Source: Mannheimia bovis (GTDB taxonomy: Bacteria; Pseudomonadota; Gammaproteobacteria; Enterobacterales; Pasteurellaceae). From it: a stretch of DNA of 64,000 bases. The stretch spans positions 2,000,798-2,064,797 of the forward strand of contig NZ_CP061280.1 of NCBI RefSeq assembly GCF_014541205.1, written 5' to 3'. Of this stretch, positions 1-8,939 are shown piece after piece (within the stretch, counting starts at the first letter, position 1; every line of letters starts with the position of its first letter). Both the position numbers and the translations under genes were made by a program. The notes below the pieces were generated by a model, which was given only the letters and a program-made list of their open reading frames with translations, was not told the origin of the DNA and searched no databases.

Positions 1-20
1 TGGAGCAGGTTTATAATAAA

Positions 21-51
21 AAGCCCTAAGTTTTTATAAAACTTAGGGCTT
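21..51 (-). terminator. Bidirectional rho-independent terminator after purM
   Basis: A perfect inverted repeat has arms 21-34 and 38-51 (AAGCCCTAAG core) and a 3-base loop. On the minus strand the stem is followed by a run of T, placing it about 45 bases after the purM stop. A shorter T-run on the plus side suggests it also serves a gene arriving from the left. Confidence 0.85.
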
Positions 52-96
52 AATTTTTACTTAACAAGCGGCTAATTTTAGCATTTATTTTGCAAA

Positions 97-1131
97 TTAG
101 TTGATTTCAACCTGTTCGCTACCATTGCCTAAATCTTCGATTTTACCGATGATCCACGCATTTTCGCCGTTCTCTTTTAATACAGCTAAGGCTTTTTCTA
201 CATCAGCAGCAGGTAGTGCAATCACCATACCCACGCCGCAGTTGAAGGTGCGATACATTTCATAGCGGCTGATGTTACCTTTTTCTTGTAACCATTTGAA
301 GGCTGCAGGCCATTGCCAACTTGATTCGTCAATCACTGCTTTGGCAGATTCAGGTAATACACGCGGAATATTTTCCCAGAAACCACCACCGGTTAAGTGA
401 GCGATAGCGTGAACATCTACTTCTTCCACTAATTTTAAAATCGATTTTACATAAATTTTGGTTGGTGCAAGTAAATGTTCGCTTAATAATTTACCGTCTA
501 ACACATCTTTCGCGGGATTAGCACCGCTAACCTCAATAACTTTACGGATCAATGAATAGCCGTTTGAATGTGGACCACTTGAGCCTAATGCGATTAATAC
601 ATCGCCAGTTTTCACTGCTGAGCCGTCAATGATTTTTGATTTTTCTACCACACCGACACAGAAACCGGCTAGGTCGTAGTCGCCCTCGTGGTACATTCCC
701 GGCATTTCCGCTGTTTCACCACCTACTAATGCACAACCTGAAATTTCACAGCCGTCTGCAATGCCTTTAACCACTGCTGCTGCAACATCAACATCTAATT
801 TACCGGTAGCGTAGTAGTCTAAGAAGAATAGCGGTTCTGCACCTTGAACAACTAAGTCGTTCACACACATTGCCACTAAATCTTGACCGATAGTATCGTG
901 TTTGTTGAGGTCAATGGCTAAACGTAATTTTGTGCCCACTCCGTCTGTGCCTGATACTAAAATCGGCTCTTTATATTTAGTTGGCAAAGCACATAAAGCA
1001 CCAAAACCACCTAAACCACCTAACACTTCCGGGCGGCGGGTACGTTTCACATCGCCTTTAATACGTTCTACTAATTCATTACCTGCGTGAATATCAACGC
1101 CTGCATCTTTGTAACTAAGTTGTGTGCTCAC
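97..1131 (-). CDS. purM: Phosphoribosylformylglycinamidine cyclo-ligase (AIR synthetase)
   Basis: PurM performs the ATP-dependent ring closure of FGAM to aminoimidazole ribonucleotide in de novo purine synthesis, in the cytosol. The 344-residue product has the usual family length. Visible family features are [16 protein letters not shown] at the N-terminus, [16 protein letters not shown] near residue 60, [11 protein letters not shown] near 135-145 and [13 protein letters not shown] in the C-terminal half. The start is GTG, preceded at a suitable distance by GAGG. It is a single-gene unit here, since purN does not follow. A PurR-like palindrome lies upstream. Assignment is very secure. Confidence 0.97.
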   Translation of the reverse strand: MSTQLSYKDAGVDIHAGNELVERIKGDVKRTRRPEVLGGLGGFGALCALPTKYKEPILVSGTDGVGTKLRLAIDLNKHDTIGQDLVAMCVNDLVVQGAEPLFFLDYYATGKLDVDVAAAVVKGIADGCEISGCALVGGETAEMPGMYHEGDYDLAGFCVGVVEKSKIIDGSAVKTGDVLIALGSSGPHSNGYSLIRKVIEVSGANPAKDVLDGKLLSEHLLAPTKIYVKSILKLVEEVDVHAIAHLTGGGFWENIPRVLPESAKAVIDESSWQWPAAFKWLQEKGNISRYEMYRTFNCGVGMVIALPAADVEKALAVLKENGENAWIIGKIEDLGNGSEQVEIN

Positions 1132-1181
1132 TTTAACCTCAACAGTAACATATGAATAAAAAACGGCGATATTATACCACC

Positions 1182-1197
1182 AAGCAAACGTTTGCGG
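1182..1197 (-). promoter_or_regulatory. PurR operator upstream of purM
   Basis: The palindrome AAGCAAACGTTTGCGG matches the PurR operator consensus (ANGCAANCGNTTNCNT) at all but one defined position when read on the minus strand. A good -10 hexamer (TATAAT, minus strand, 1171-1176) lies just downstream, so bound PurR would cover the -35 region. The match is seen directly; regulation by PurR with purine co-repressor is inferred from other gamma-proteobacteria. Confidence 0.8.
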
Positions 1198-1239
1198 TAT
1201 GATAATTTTGAAAGAAACGACTAAATTTTCTTAAAAAGA

Positions 1240-1275
1240 AAACCCTGTTTTGGCATTAACACGAAAACAGGGTTT
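1240..1275 (-). terminator. Terminator after uppP
   Basis: The arms AAACCCTGTTTT (1240-1251) and its complement (1264-1275) enclose a 12-base loop. On the minus strand the hairpin is followed by a T-rich stretch, ending the uppP transcript before the purM promoter. Confidence 0.75.
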
Positions 1276-1297
1276 CAAATTAATATTAATATAAAAT

Positions 1298-2101
1298 TTA
1301 ATGAATAAATACAAAATAAACGACCGCAGCGACAACAAAACGGTAGATTGCAAACGGAATAAATGAGATTTTTTTAATCAAGTTTAGGAAGGTTTTAATC
1401 GCAATTAATGCCACAACAAACGCAGTTACAAAACCCACCGCAAATAACGGTAAATCATTTACGGTCAAGAAATCCATACTCTTATACAGATCTAAAACAG
1501 TCGCACCCATCATCATTGGTACGGCTAAAATAAATGAAAATTCTGCCGCCGCTTGACGACCAACGCCCATTAATAAACCGCCTGAAATCGTTGCCCCTGA
1601 GCGAGAAAAGCCCGGATATAATGCACAGCATTGGAATAAACCAATCACAAAAGCCTGTTTATAGCTCATTTTATCAACGGTTTCAGCCGTAACCGTTGGG
1701 CGGAATTTTTCAGCAATAATCAATAAAATACCGCCAACAATTAACGCATACATTACATTTTGCGGATTAAACAGTGATTTAATATCTTTGTGGAAAATTA
1801 GACCTAAGGCTACCGCAGGAATCATTCCGAGTAAAATATGAATTAAACTTAAGCGTGGTTGGCTAAAATCAGGCTTTTGACCGAAATGAATGCCGATTAA
1901 GCCGAATAATTTACGCCAGAACATAACTACAACCGCTAAAATTGAGCCGAGCTGAATCACTACCTCAAAAGAAGCTGCTTTTTCGCCTTCAAAGCCTAAT
2001 AAATGACCTACAATAATCATATGACCTGTGGAAGATACAGGTAAAAATTCTGTTAAACCTTCCACCACACCTAAAATAAACGCAATAACTAACTCAGACA
2101 T
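1298..2101 (-). CDS. uppP: Undecaprenyl-diphosphatase (BacA/UppP)
   Basis: This integral inner-membrane phosphatase converts undecaprenyl pyrophosphate to undecaprenyl phosphate, recycling the carrier lipid for peptidoglycan and other polymers. The 267-residue protein has the family motifs: E14 and E18 with PVSSTGH at 21-27 (active-site Glu and His) and [13 protein letters not shown] in the second half, with the conserved Arg. Several hydrophobic helices span the length. It stands alone between two terminators. Overexpression of the family gives bacitracin resistance, the origin of the older name bacA. Confidence 0.96.
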   Translation of the reverse strand: MSELVIAFILGVVEGLTEFLPVSSTGHMIIVGHLLGFEGEKAASFEVVIQLGSILAVVVMFWRKLFGLIGIHFGQKPDFSQPRLSLIHILLGMIPAVALGLIFHKDIKSLFNPQNVMYALIVGGILLIIAEKFRPTVTAETVDKMSYKQAFVIGLFQCCALYPGFSRSGATISGGLLMGVGRQAAAEFSFILAVPMMMGATVLDLYKSMDFLTVNDLPLFAVGFVTAFVVALIAIKTFLNLIKKISFIPFAIYRFVVAAVVYFVFIH

Positions 2102-2162
2102 AGTTTCCTCAAAATGAACGTTAAAAAATAGCGACGCATTATAGCATTTTACGCATAAAAAT

Positions 2163-2195
2163 ATAGCAAATCCCGAGTAGTTCGGGATTTGCTAT
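2163..2195 (-). terminator. Terminator after tehB
   Basis: A perfect 14-bp stem (2163-2176 with 2182-2195) has a 5-base loop. On the minus strand it is followed by a T-rich run, so it ends the tehB transcript. Confidence 0.8.
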
Positions 2196-2217
2196 TCGCA
2201 AAAAATTTTCTTTTTTT

Positions 2218-2227
2218 GACCGCTTGT
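2218..2227 (-). repeat. DNA uptake signal sequence (Apl type)
   Basis: GACCGCTTGT on the plus strand is the reverse complement of ACAAGCGGTC, the core uptake signal of the A. pleuropneumoniae group. It lies just past the tehB stop codon. Other single copies include 4488-4497, 5188-5197, 34545-34554, 47119-47128, 48009-48018 and 54203-54212. Confidence 0.85.
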
Positions 2228-2235
2228 AACTGATA

Positions 2236-3108
2236 TTAAGCCACCTTTTTCGCTAACATTGTTGCAAAACGCAGTTGAATACGGTTGCCGAATTCGTCTG
2301 TTTTATGTAAATGTCCCAAATCTTCGTTATATTTTACCAGCTCCCAATCTTTGTAATAATTTGCCAGCTCACCTTCAGTGAAGGTAAAAGAGAACGGCAT
2401 TGGGCAAGGGTAATCATCAGTACTCATTGCACAGACAATAAGATTGTAGCCACCGACTTTAGTATTTTTCTGCATATTTTCAATAATCGCAGGAATTCGT
2501 TCACGGTTTAAGAACATCATTACTACAGTGGAAATAACAAGATCATATTCACCATTTTGGTTGCCAATTGTTGCCTCATTAATATCATAAATGCCGGCGG
2601 TAATATTTTTAGCTTGCTCTTTTTCAATCATATAGTTGAGGAAATCTATACTCTCTTGGTTATGATCGACTGCTGTTACATCAAAGCCCAACAAATTAAG
2701 GTAGAGTGAGTTACGTCCACGCCCGCAGCCTAAATCGAGGGCTTTTCCGCCTTTAATGTAATTGACCGCATTCAACACTTCGGAGTGTGTAGTGGTAAGA
2801 TTATATTTTTTCGCAAAATAGTCTTCAGGTTTGCAATAAAAGGAAAGTTGGCACTCTAAATCATCAGATAAGGCTTCCACCTTGTGCCATAATTGTGGTT
2901 CAACCATTGGACGTTGGTTATTGGCATCAAAAATATCTTCTTTAATCACATCACCTTCTTCAGTTAATTCATAGTATTTGAGCGAGCCTTTTAGAATGGT
3001 TAGTTTCGCCCAAGTGCCAACTTTGGTATTGTGTTTTTCTTGAAACATTTGTGGAAGAGTATCTTTTTTCCACACCGGCATTTGTTTATAGCAAATTAAG
3101 TTTTCCAT
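2236..3108 (-). CDS. tehB: Tellurite-resistance type SAM-dependent methyltransferase TehB
   Basis: This 290-residue protein has the two-part layout of Haemophilus TehB: an N-terminal cupin-like DUF1971 domain (about 1-95, starting MENLICYKQMPVWKKDTLPQ) and a class I methyltransferase domain with the SAM-binding motif DLGCGRGRN at 125-133. The family uses SAM and is linked to tellurite resistance; in H. influenzae TehB has also been tied to oxidant resistance and heme use. The reading frame stays open to 3204, but those extra 32 residues do not resemble the family. The chosen ATG has AAGGA at proper distance. No tehA is adjacent. Confidence 0.92.
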   Translation of the reverse strand: MENLICYKQMPVWKKDTLPQMFQEKHNTKVGTWAKLTILKGSLKYYELTEEGDVIKEDIFDANNQRPMVEPQLWHKVEALSDDLECQLSFYCKPEDYFAKKYNLTTTHSEVLNAVNYIKGGKALDLGCGRGRNSLYLNLLGFDVTAVDHNQESIDFLNYMIEKEQAKNITAGIYDINEATIGNQNGEYDLVISTVVMMFLNRERIPAIIENMQKNTKVGGYNLIVCAMSTDDYPCPMPFSFTFTEGELANYYKDWELVKYNEDLGHLHKTDEFGNRIQLRFATMLAKKVA

Positions 3109-3173
3109 TGCGTTTTCCTTTGTTATTAACATAAACGCTGAAATTTTATCACTTTTAAATTGCAGGCAATAAA

Positions 3174-3198
3174 AAATCCGACTAAAAAAGTCGGATTT
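3174..3198 (-). terminator. Terminator after the yciU-hpaC unit
   Basis: The stem AAATCCGACT (3174-3183) pairs with 3189-3198 across a 5-A loop and is followed on the minus strand by a run of T. It lies between the hpaC-like stop and the tehB start. Confidence 0.8.
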
Positions 3199-3225
3199 GA
3201 TCAAATTTAGGTGAAATATATTTTA

Positions 3226-3738
3226 TTAATCAATGCTTATACTTCTAAATTGACGAGCAAAATAGACTAAACTGTGATTTGGCTCTACATCAATGTGGCT
3301 CACTTCCACCACAAAAATAGTATGCGTTCCCACTGCGTGAGTATCGACAATATTTCCTTGTAAAGCAGAAATTGCACTGCGTAGCACAGGCTGATCATCG
3401 AAGCCGTTATCCCAAATATTCCAGCTAAAACGTTCTTCCATTGTGCTTTCAAGTATTGCAGCGAAATGTTTGGCAAGATCTTCCTGCTCGTGGCTTAATA
3501 CATTAATACAAACCTTGCCGTTTTGTTTGATAATATCGTGAACGTGGCTGTTTTTATTAATGCAAAAAAGTACCGTTGGAGGAGCATCTGTTACCGAGCT
3601 TACCGAAGAAACGGTAAGCCCTGCTTTACCTGCGATACCGTTGGTGGTAACAATACTGACCGCTGATGATAAATGTGCCATTGCTTCACGAAATTGTAGT
3701 GAAGCCTCAATGGGTTGAGAAGTATCGATGTTCGACAT
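3226..3738 (-). CDS. HpaC-type flavin reductase
   Basis: The 170-residue protein belongs to the flavin-reductase-like (FMN-binding split barrel) family that supplies reduced flavin to two-component monooxygenases such as HpaB. Typical features are FREAMAHLSSAVSIVTT at the N-terminus, GLTVSSVSSVTDAPPTVLFCI and the C-terminal HSLVYFARQFRSI. The ATG at 3738 is preferred because AAGGA precedes it by five bases; an in-frame upstream start at 3762 overlaps the upstream gene. The stop of the upstream yciU-like gene is 11 bases away, so they form an operon. No oxygenase partner is nearby, so the substrate system is unknown. Confidence 0.85.
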   Translation of the reverse strand: MSNIDTSQPIEASLQFREAMAHLSSAVSIVTTNGIAGKAGLTVSSVSSVTDAPPTVLFCINKNSHVHDIIKQNGKVCINVLSHEQEDLAKHFAAILESTMEERFSWNIWDNGFDDQPVLRSAISALQGNIVDTHAVGTHTIFVVEVSHIDVEPNHSLVYFARQFRSISID

Positions 3739-3749
3739 ATTTTTCCTTA

Positions 3750-4061
3750 TTATTCTTTCCAAACAACGTGATATTCACGATTTTCTTCATCGTGAGAAAT
3801 TAAAAAACGGGCGAATACATCGTCCATTTCATCTTGCTCGTTCACTAAACCGACCCAAACCTCCGCGAATGCCTCCGGGTCAATTAATGTACCGATTTCT
3901 TGATCCCAATCATCACGAGTTTCAACCATTTCGACCGCTCCACGCTCTTCAAATTGGAGATTGAATAGTAAAATATCCGCAGGATCTAAATTCTCCCCTG
4001 CCATTTCTAAGAAAATATCGTAAGCAATATCAATTGCTTCATCAGGTGTTAATTTTTTCAT
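3750..4061 (-). CDS. Acidic dsDNA-mimic protein, YciU/HI1450 family (DUF440)
   Basis: This 103-residue acidic protein matches the DUF440 family through [36 protein letters not shown] and [12 protein letters not shown]. Structural work on the H. influenzae member HI1450 described a negatively charged surface resembling double-stranded DNA, with a proposed interaction with HU. It is co-oriented with and close to the hpaC-like gene. Family membership is clear; the cellular role is not established. Confidence 0.9.
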   Translation of the reverse strand: MKKLTPDEAIDIAYDIFLEMAGENLDPADILLFNLQFEERGAVEMVETRDDWDQEIGTLIDPEAFAEVWVGLVNEQDEMDDVFARFLISHDEENREYHVVWKE

Positions 4062-4144
4062 ACTTTTTATTCTAATTGTATTGTTACAAAAATGTTATAT
4101 AGATAAGTTTTATTCTATATCCTTTAGTTATAAAAAACAAAAGT

Positions 4145-4741
4145 TTATGCTTGGATTAGACGACTTACCACCATTCCTGCCGTTTTTTCTTTTAAAATTT
4201 GCCAGCCTTCGAGTAAATTTAATGGAGCGTGGTTTTTCTCCGTTTCCACATATAAAATCGCATTTTCTGCTAACCAATGATTTTCAACTAACAATTTTAG
4301 CACTTGTGGTACAAGATTTTGATGAAAAGGTGGATCGATAAATACAATATCAAACTGTTCACTACTGTTTTTTTGCGACAAATATTGCAAGGTGTCGGTA
4401 TGAATGACCGAACCATTGTCTGTTTTTAAGGTTTGCAGGTTTTTCTTCAATAGATTAGCCGCATTTGCAAATTTTTCCAAAAAAACGACCGCTTGTGCTT
4501 GGCGAGAGAGAGCCTCGAAACCCAGTGAGCCACTGCCGGCAAAACAATCCAGACAGCGTGAGTGAGCAATATCGTGCATTAACCAATTAAACAACGTTTC
4601 TTTCACACGATCTGTAGTTGGGCGTAGCCCTTCTGCATTCAATACCGGTAATTTTCTACCTCGCCAAAGTCCGGCAATAATACGCACTTCCCCCATTTGG
4701 TGGCTGGATTGCGGAGAATTTCGATTTTTTTTCATACTCAC
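4145..4741 (-). CDS. rsmD: 16S rRNA (guanine966-N2)-methyltransferase
   Basis: RsmD methylates N2 of G966 in 16S rRNA during 30S assembly using SAM. The 198-residue protein shows GEVRIIAGLWRGRKLPV near the N-terminus, RPTTDRVKETLFNWL, the SAM motif LDCFAGSGSLGFEALSR and the catalytic DPPF motif. The longest frame begins at GTG (4741), with ATG two codons later (4735); neither has a strong ribosome site, so the start is uncertain by two codons. It diverges from ftsY, the conserved rsmD-ftsY order of gamma-proteobacteria. An uptake signal (4488-4497) lies inside the coding region. Confidence 0.95.
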   Translation of the reverse strand: MSMKKNRNSPQSSHQMGEVRIIAGLWRGRKLPVLNAEGLRPTTDRVKETLFNWLMHDIAHSRCLDCFAGSGSLGFEALSRQAQAVVFLEKFANAANLLKKNLQTLKTDNGSVIHTDTLQYLSQKNSSEQFDIVFIDPPFHQNLVPQVLKLLVENHWLAENAILYVETEKNHAPLNLLEGWQILKEKTAGMVVSRLIQA

Positions 4742-4813
4742 TAAAGGAAAATAAAGGATTTTTTGATAAACTATATAAGTTTAGTCTATTTTCAGTATAA
4801 ATGAGAGAAAAAT

Positions 4814-6304
4814 ATGTCAGAAAAGAAAAAAGGTTTTTGGTCTTGGCTTGGATTTGGTAAGAAAGAAGAAGCAAAGCAGGAAGAAGTTCAACAAGAGGTT
4901 ATTCGATCAGAAGAGCCTGTCATTATTGAACCGGAAGCCGAGAAATCGTTTTCTGAAAAATTAGATGATCTGGAAGATAAAATTGAAGAAAAGGTAGATC
5001 ATCTAGAAGATTACTTTGAGGAAAAAGAAGAACAGCTTGAACAAAAGTTTGAGGAAATTGAGGATAAATTCGAGCAAAAAGTTGAGGATATCAAAGAGTT
5101 TGTTGAAGAAAAAGTTGAAGATGTAAAAGAGTTCTTTGATGATGTTGAAGACAAAATCGAACAAACATTTGAGGAAGAAAAAGGCGAACAAGCGGTCGAA
5201 AATCTGCAAAATATTGCAACTGAGCAGTTAGATCTCAACGAACAGGAACAAGTTACTTACCAAGTAGAAGAAACGGTAGTTGAGGAAGTTGCTGCAACTG
5301 AATTAGTGAATGATGTTCAAGACGCAGTTGAAGAGCCTACTATTCAAGATGAATACCAAGAAAAACCAAGTCAAGGTGGTTTCTTTAGCCGTTTAATTCA
5401 GGGCTTAATTAAAACCAAACAGAACATTGGCTCGGGTTTCCGTAACTTCTTTAGTGGCAAGAAAATTGATGATGAATTATTTGAAGAGCTAGAAGAACAA
5501 TTGCTTGTGGCGGATTTAGGTATGCCGACCACGCAAAAAATCATCAATAATTTAACGCAACACGCCACTAAAAAGCAGCTAAAAGATGCTGATTTACTCT
5601 ATCAACAATTAAAAATTGAGTTAGGTGAGGTATTAAAACCTGTGGCTCAACCACTAGTGCTTGAAGAGAAAAAACCGTATGTGATTTTAATGGTTGGCGT
5701 GAATGGTGTGGGTAAAACCACAACTATCGGAAAACTTGCCCGTAAATTCCAAAATGAAGGGAAATCGGTGATGTTAGCAGCAGGGGATACTTTCCGTGCA
5801 GCAGCAGTAGAGCAACTTCAGGTGTGGGGTGAGCGAAATAACATTCCTGTTGTGGCACAAAGTACGGGCTCAGATTCTGCCTCAGTTATTTTTGATGCAA
5901 TGCAATCTGCTGCGGCAAAAGGGATTGATGTATTAATTGCAGATACCGCAGGCAGATTACAAAACAAAAATAACTTAATGGACGAGTTGAAAAAAATCGT
6001 GCGTGTAATGAAAAAATATGATGAGACCGCACCGCACGAAATTATGCTTACCCTTGATGCAGGCACAGGGCAGAATGCGATCAACCAAGCAAAACTGTTT
6101 AATGAGGCGGTTGGTTTAACAGGCATTACATTAACCAAATTAGATGGTACGGCAAAAGGTGGAGTAATTTTTGCGATTGCAGATCAATTCAATATTCCTA
6201 TCCGTTTTATCGGTGTTGGCGAGAAAATTGAAGATTTACGTCCGTTTAACGCAGAAGAATTTATTGAAGCCTTATTTAGCCACGAGGACGAACACAATGA
6301 TTAA
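4814..6304 (+). CDS. ftsY: Signal recognition particle receptor FtsY
   Basis: FtsY is the SRP receptor GTPase that docks ribosome-nascent chains at the inner membrane. The 496-residue protein starts with a basic, aromatic membrane-targeting segment (KKKGFWSWLGFGKK), then a long Glu/Lys/Asp-rich acidic A domain (about 20-190) with near-repeating heptad-like units such as EEKVEDVKEFF, then the NG domain: G1 GVNGVGKTTT near 295-304, DTAGR near 377-381 and TKLDGTAKGG near 440-449. GAGA precedes the ATG. It overlaps ftsE by 8 bases, so ftsYEX is one operon. An uptake signal at 5188-5197 falls in the A domain, where it encodes part of GEQAVEN. Confidence 0.97.
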   Translation: MSEKKKGFWSWLGFGKKEEAKQEEVQQEVIRSEEPVIIEPEAEKSFSEKLDDLEDKIEEKVDHLEDYFEEKEEQLEQKFEEIEDKFEQKVEDIKEFVEEKVEDVKEFFDDVEDKIEQTFEEEKGEQAVENLQNIATEQLDLNEQEQVTYQVEETVVEEVAATELVNDVQDAVEEPTIQDEYQEKPSQGGFFSRLIQGLIKTKQNIGSGFRNFFSGKKIDDELFEELEEQLLVADLGMPTTQKIINNLTQHATKKQLKDADLLYQQLKIELGEVLKPVAQPLVLEEKKPYVILMVGVNGVGKTTTIGKLARKFQNEGKSVMLAAGDTFRAAAVEQLQVWGERNNIPVVAQSTGSDSASVIFDAMQSAAAKGIDVLIADTAGRLQNKNNLMDELKKIVRVMKKYDETAPHEIMLTLDAGTGQNAINQAKLFNEAVGLTGITLTKLDGTAKGGVIFAIADQFNIPIRFIGVGEKIEDLRPFNAEEFIEALFSHEDEHND

Positions 6305-6950
6305 ATTTACCAATGTGAACAAGGTTTACAAAGGCGGTAAACCAGCTTTACAAGGCATTGATTTTCATCTGCCCGCAGGTGGAATGGCGTATATTACCGG
6401 GCATTCCGGTGCGGGTAAAAGTACGCTTTTAAAATTAATTATGGGGATTGAGCGTGCCAATGGTGGGCAAATTTTGTTTAACGGGCACGATATTACCCGA
6501 CTTTCTCATCACGAGTTGCCGTTTTTACGTCGCCAAATTGGTATGGTGCATCAAGATTATCGTTTATTAACCGATAGAACCATTTTAGACAATGTTGCCC
6601 TTCCATTAATTATTTTGGGTATGAACCAAGCTATTGTGGAGCGTGAAGCCCGCATTGCTCTTGAGCGGGTTGGGCTTGCGGATAAAGCCAATTACCTGCC
6701 ATTACACCTTTCAGGTGGTGAACAACAACGGGTAGATATAGCCAGAGCTATTGTCCATCGCCCAATTCTTTTATTGGCTGACGAGCCGACAGGGAATTTA
6801 GATGAAAAGCTGTCGTTTGAAATTTTCCGCTTATTCGAGGAATTTAACCAAGCTGGCACAACGGTGCTGATTGCTACGCACGATACTAATATCATCTCAA
6901 AACGTCCAAAACCGTGTTTGGTGTTGGAACAAGGGCATCTTAAATTTTAA
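6297..6950 (+). CDS. ftsE: Cell division ATP-binding protein FtsE
   Basis: FtsE is the cytoplasmic ATPase of the FtsEX complex, which couples the Z-ring to activation of septal peptidoglycan hydrolases. The 217-residue protein has Walker A GHSGAGKST (about 36-44), the signature LSGGEQQRV (about 138-146), Walker B LLLADEPTGNLD and the switch His in IATHD. The frame is open upstream to 6171, but the family start is MIKFTNVNKVYKGG, with its ATG overlapping the end of ftsY. ftsX follows after 9 bases. Confidence 0.96.
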   Translation: MIKFTNVNKVYKGGKPALQGIDFHLPAGGMAYITGHSGAGKSTLLKLIMGIERANGGQILFNGHDITRLSHHELPFLRRQIGMVHQDYRLLTDRTILDNVALPLIILGMNQAIVEREARIALERVGLADKANYLPLHLSGGEQQRVDIARAIVHRPILLLADEPTGNLDEKLSFEIFRLFEEFNQAGTTVLIATHDTNIISKRPKPCLVLEQGHLKF

Positions 6951-6959
6951 GGGAATATT

Positions 6960-7892
6960 ATGATTCGTTCATTTAACAAATTAGGTGCTCAAACCAGCTA
7001 CTCTTTACGAGCGGTTTGGCAAGATTTAATGCAACGCAAACTTGGCACATTTTTAACCATATTAGTGATTGCGGTTTCACTCACGATTCCAACGGTAAGT
7101 TATTTACTATGGAAAAATACACACACTGCAGCAACGCAGTTTTATCCGGAGCCACAACTTACAGTTTATCTGCACAAAAACTTGGCTGAACACGATGTGA
7201 ATACGGTGGTTGATCGTATTCGAGCTTATGAATCGGATAAAATTGATTCATTTAATTATATTTCTCGCCAGCAGAGTTTAGAAGAGTTCCGTTCTTGGAC
7301 CAGTTTTGGTGAAGCGTTAGATATTTTAGATGAAAATCCATTGCCAGCAGTGGTTACCTTAAAACCCAAGGCGAATTTCAATAATGCTGATGCAATGGTT
7401 GAGCTACGCAATGGCTTACAACAAATCAAAGGCGTACAGGAAGTTCGTTTAGATAATGGCTGGTTAGAAAAATTAACTGCCTTAACTTGGCTCATTGCAC
7501 GGATTGCGATTGTATGTACATTACTGATGCTATTAGCAGTCTTTTTAGTGATTGGAAACAGTGTAAGAACTGATGTGGCGAACAGCAAAGCTGCAATTGA
7601 AGTTCAGCAAATTCTAGGGGCAACCGATCACTTTATTGCTCGCCCGTTCCTCTATACAGGAATGATTTACGGCTTTTTCGGTAGTCTTTTGGCGGTACTG
7701 TTTAGTGCGGTAACTATTAGTTACTTTACGGGCATTGTGAAATATGTCACCGATATGTTCACCGTTCAATTTGAATTAAAAAGCTTAAATTTTAGCGAAG
7801 CCTTTTTCTTAATTGTGCTTTGCATATTTATCGGTTGGCTGTCGGCAAAAGTAGCGACAATGCGAAATATTTTCAGAATTGGTAGCCGATAA
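6960..7892 (+). CDS. ftsX: Cell division protein FtsX
   Basis: FtsX is the membrane partner of FtsE and transmits ATP-driven signals across the inner membrane to the divisome. The 310-residue protein has a first membrane helix at about 28-50, a periplasmic domain (about 55-175) and three further C-terminal helices, with a V-R-x-D-V-A-N-S-K-A-A-I-E-V-Q-Q-I-L-G-A loop typical of the family. The operon ends here: rpoH, which follows ftsX in E. coli, is not in this position. Confidence 0.95.
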   Translation: MIRSFNKLGAQTSYSLRAVWQDLMQRKLGTFLTILVIAVSLTIPTVSYLLWKNTHTAATQFYPEPQLTVYLHKNLAEHDVNTVVDRIRAYESDKIDSFNYISRQQSLEEFRSWTSFGEALDILDENPLPAVVTLKPKANFNNADAMVELRNGLQQIKGVQEVRLDNGWLEKLTALTWLIARIAIVCTLLMLLAVFLVIGNSVRTDVANSKAAIEVQQILGATDHFIARPFLYTGMIYGFFGSLLAVLFSAVTISYFTGIVKYVTDMFTVQFELKSLNFSEAFFLIVLCIFIGWLSAKVATMRNIFRIGSR

Positions 7893-7907
7893 TCTCTTTT
7901 AAATAAA

Positions 7908-7958
7908 AAGCGGTCTATGTTATTCAATTTGTAAAATAATGAATAACATAGACCGCTT
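7908..7958. terminator. Terminator built on an uptake-signal dyad, between ftsX and metR
   Basis: A perfect 19-bp stem (7908-7926 with 7940-7958) has a 13-base loop. Its outer part is the uptake-signal core AAGCGGTC and its complement. It sits between convergent ftsX and metR and can stop both transcripts. Confidence 0.8.
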
Positions 7959-7965
7959 GTTATTT

Positions 7966-8892
7966 CTATTCCAATACCATTAAGCCCGGCAAGGTGGCAA
8001 AACTTTGGTCTTTAACGGTATCGTGGAAATCATCTAGGTAGGCAAGGGCAGAATCTGCTTCACGAATTGCTCCGTAGAGATTGCTATATAAACCTTGCTG
8101 AGTGATTTTGCGTGCTACCACATAACCTCTATCCAAATAAGGCTTAACCGCCCAATAAGGTAGTGCTGCTACTCCTCGACGGCTCGCAACAAGCTGAATG
8201 ATGGCAATGGTTAATTCGCTATTACGACGAGTAACTTTAATACCGGCAGGGTTTAGCACTTTACGCAATAAATCCAACATATCATCAGGTACAGGGTATG
8301 TGATGAGAGTTTCATCTTTGAAATCTTCTGCTTCCCACACATCTTTTGCTACAAGTGGGTGATCTTTCGAGCAAATTCCCACCATTTCATAAGAAAATAG
8401 TGGCTTACAAATAATACTAGAGTTCTCTTCAACCTCAGACACAATTGCCAAATCCGCCCTATGGCTTAATAATAGTCCTACAGTATCGGTATGGAAGCCC
8501 GATACAATATCTAATTCCACTAACGGCCAGTGGTGGCGAAATGTATCCATTGCGGGCATTAACCAGTCAAAACAAGTATGACATTCCACCGCAACACGTA
8601 CTTCTCCCACTTCGCCTTGTTTTACACGAGCTAAATCAAGCTCAGCCTCAATAACTTGCGGCAAAATATCATAGGCAAGTTTAATTAGGCGTTCTCCCGC
8701 TTGAGTGAATCGAATAGGTGAGCTTTTACGTTCAAAGAGGGTAAGATCATACTGATCTTCTAATAGTTTAATTTGATGTGAAAGGGCTGATTGGGTTAAA
8801 TGAACACGCTTTGCAGCCAAAGATACGCTTCCGCTTTCTTTTAAAGCAACTAATGTTCGTAAATGGCGGATTTCGAGGAAAATGGGTTTCAT
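7966..8892 (-). CDS. metR: LysR-family regulator MetR
   Basis: MetR is a LysR-type activator of methionine-synthesis genes such as metE and metH, with homocysteine as co-effector in enteric bacteria. The 308-residue protein has an N-terminal winged helix (about 7-66, with LAAKRVHLTQSALSHQIKLLE) and a substrate-binding domain with the MetR-like stretch AVECHTCFDWLMPAMD near 100-115 and AALPYWAV near 240. Overall similarity to E. coli MetR is clear, so I prefer it to a generic LysR call. No met structural gene is adjacent, so its targets are elsewhere. Confidence 0.85.
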   Translation of the reverse strand: MKPIFLEIRHLRTLVALKESGSVSLAAKRVHLTQSALSHQIKLLEDQYDLTLFERKSSPIRFTQAGERLIKLAYDILPQVIEAELDLARVKQGEVGEVRVAVECHTCFDWLMPAMDTFRHHWPLVELDIVSGFHTDTVGLLLSHRADLAIVSEVEENSSIICKPLFSYEMVGICSKDHPLVAKDVWEAEDFKDETLITYPVPDDMLDLLRKVLNPAGIKVTRRNSELTIAIIQLVASRRGVAALPYWAVKPYLDRGYVVARKITQQGLYSNLYGAIREADSALAYLDDFHDTVKDQSFATLPGLMVLE

Positions 8893-8939
8893 AATTTATT
8901 CATCTAAAAGTGAAAAAAGATGAAAATAATTATAACAAA

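Noticed and set aside
3109-3204. 32-residue N-terminal extension of tehB
   Set aside because: It includes the upstream terminator hairpin sequence and lacks a ribosome site; the internal ATG has both family match and Shine-Dalgarno.
5003-5238. Two overlapping Phe/Ser-rich frames antisense to ftsY
   Set aside because: They mirror the Glu/Lys-rich repeats of the FtsY A domain; low-complexity shadows.
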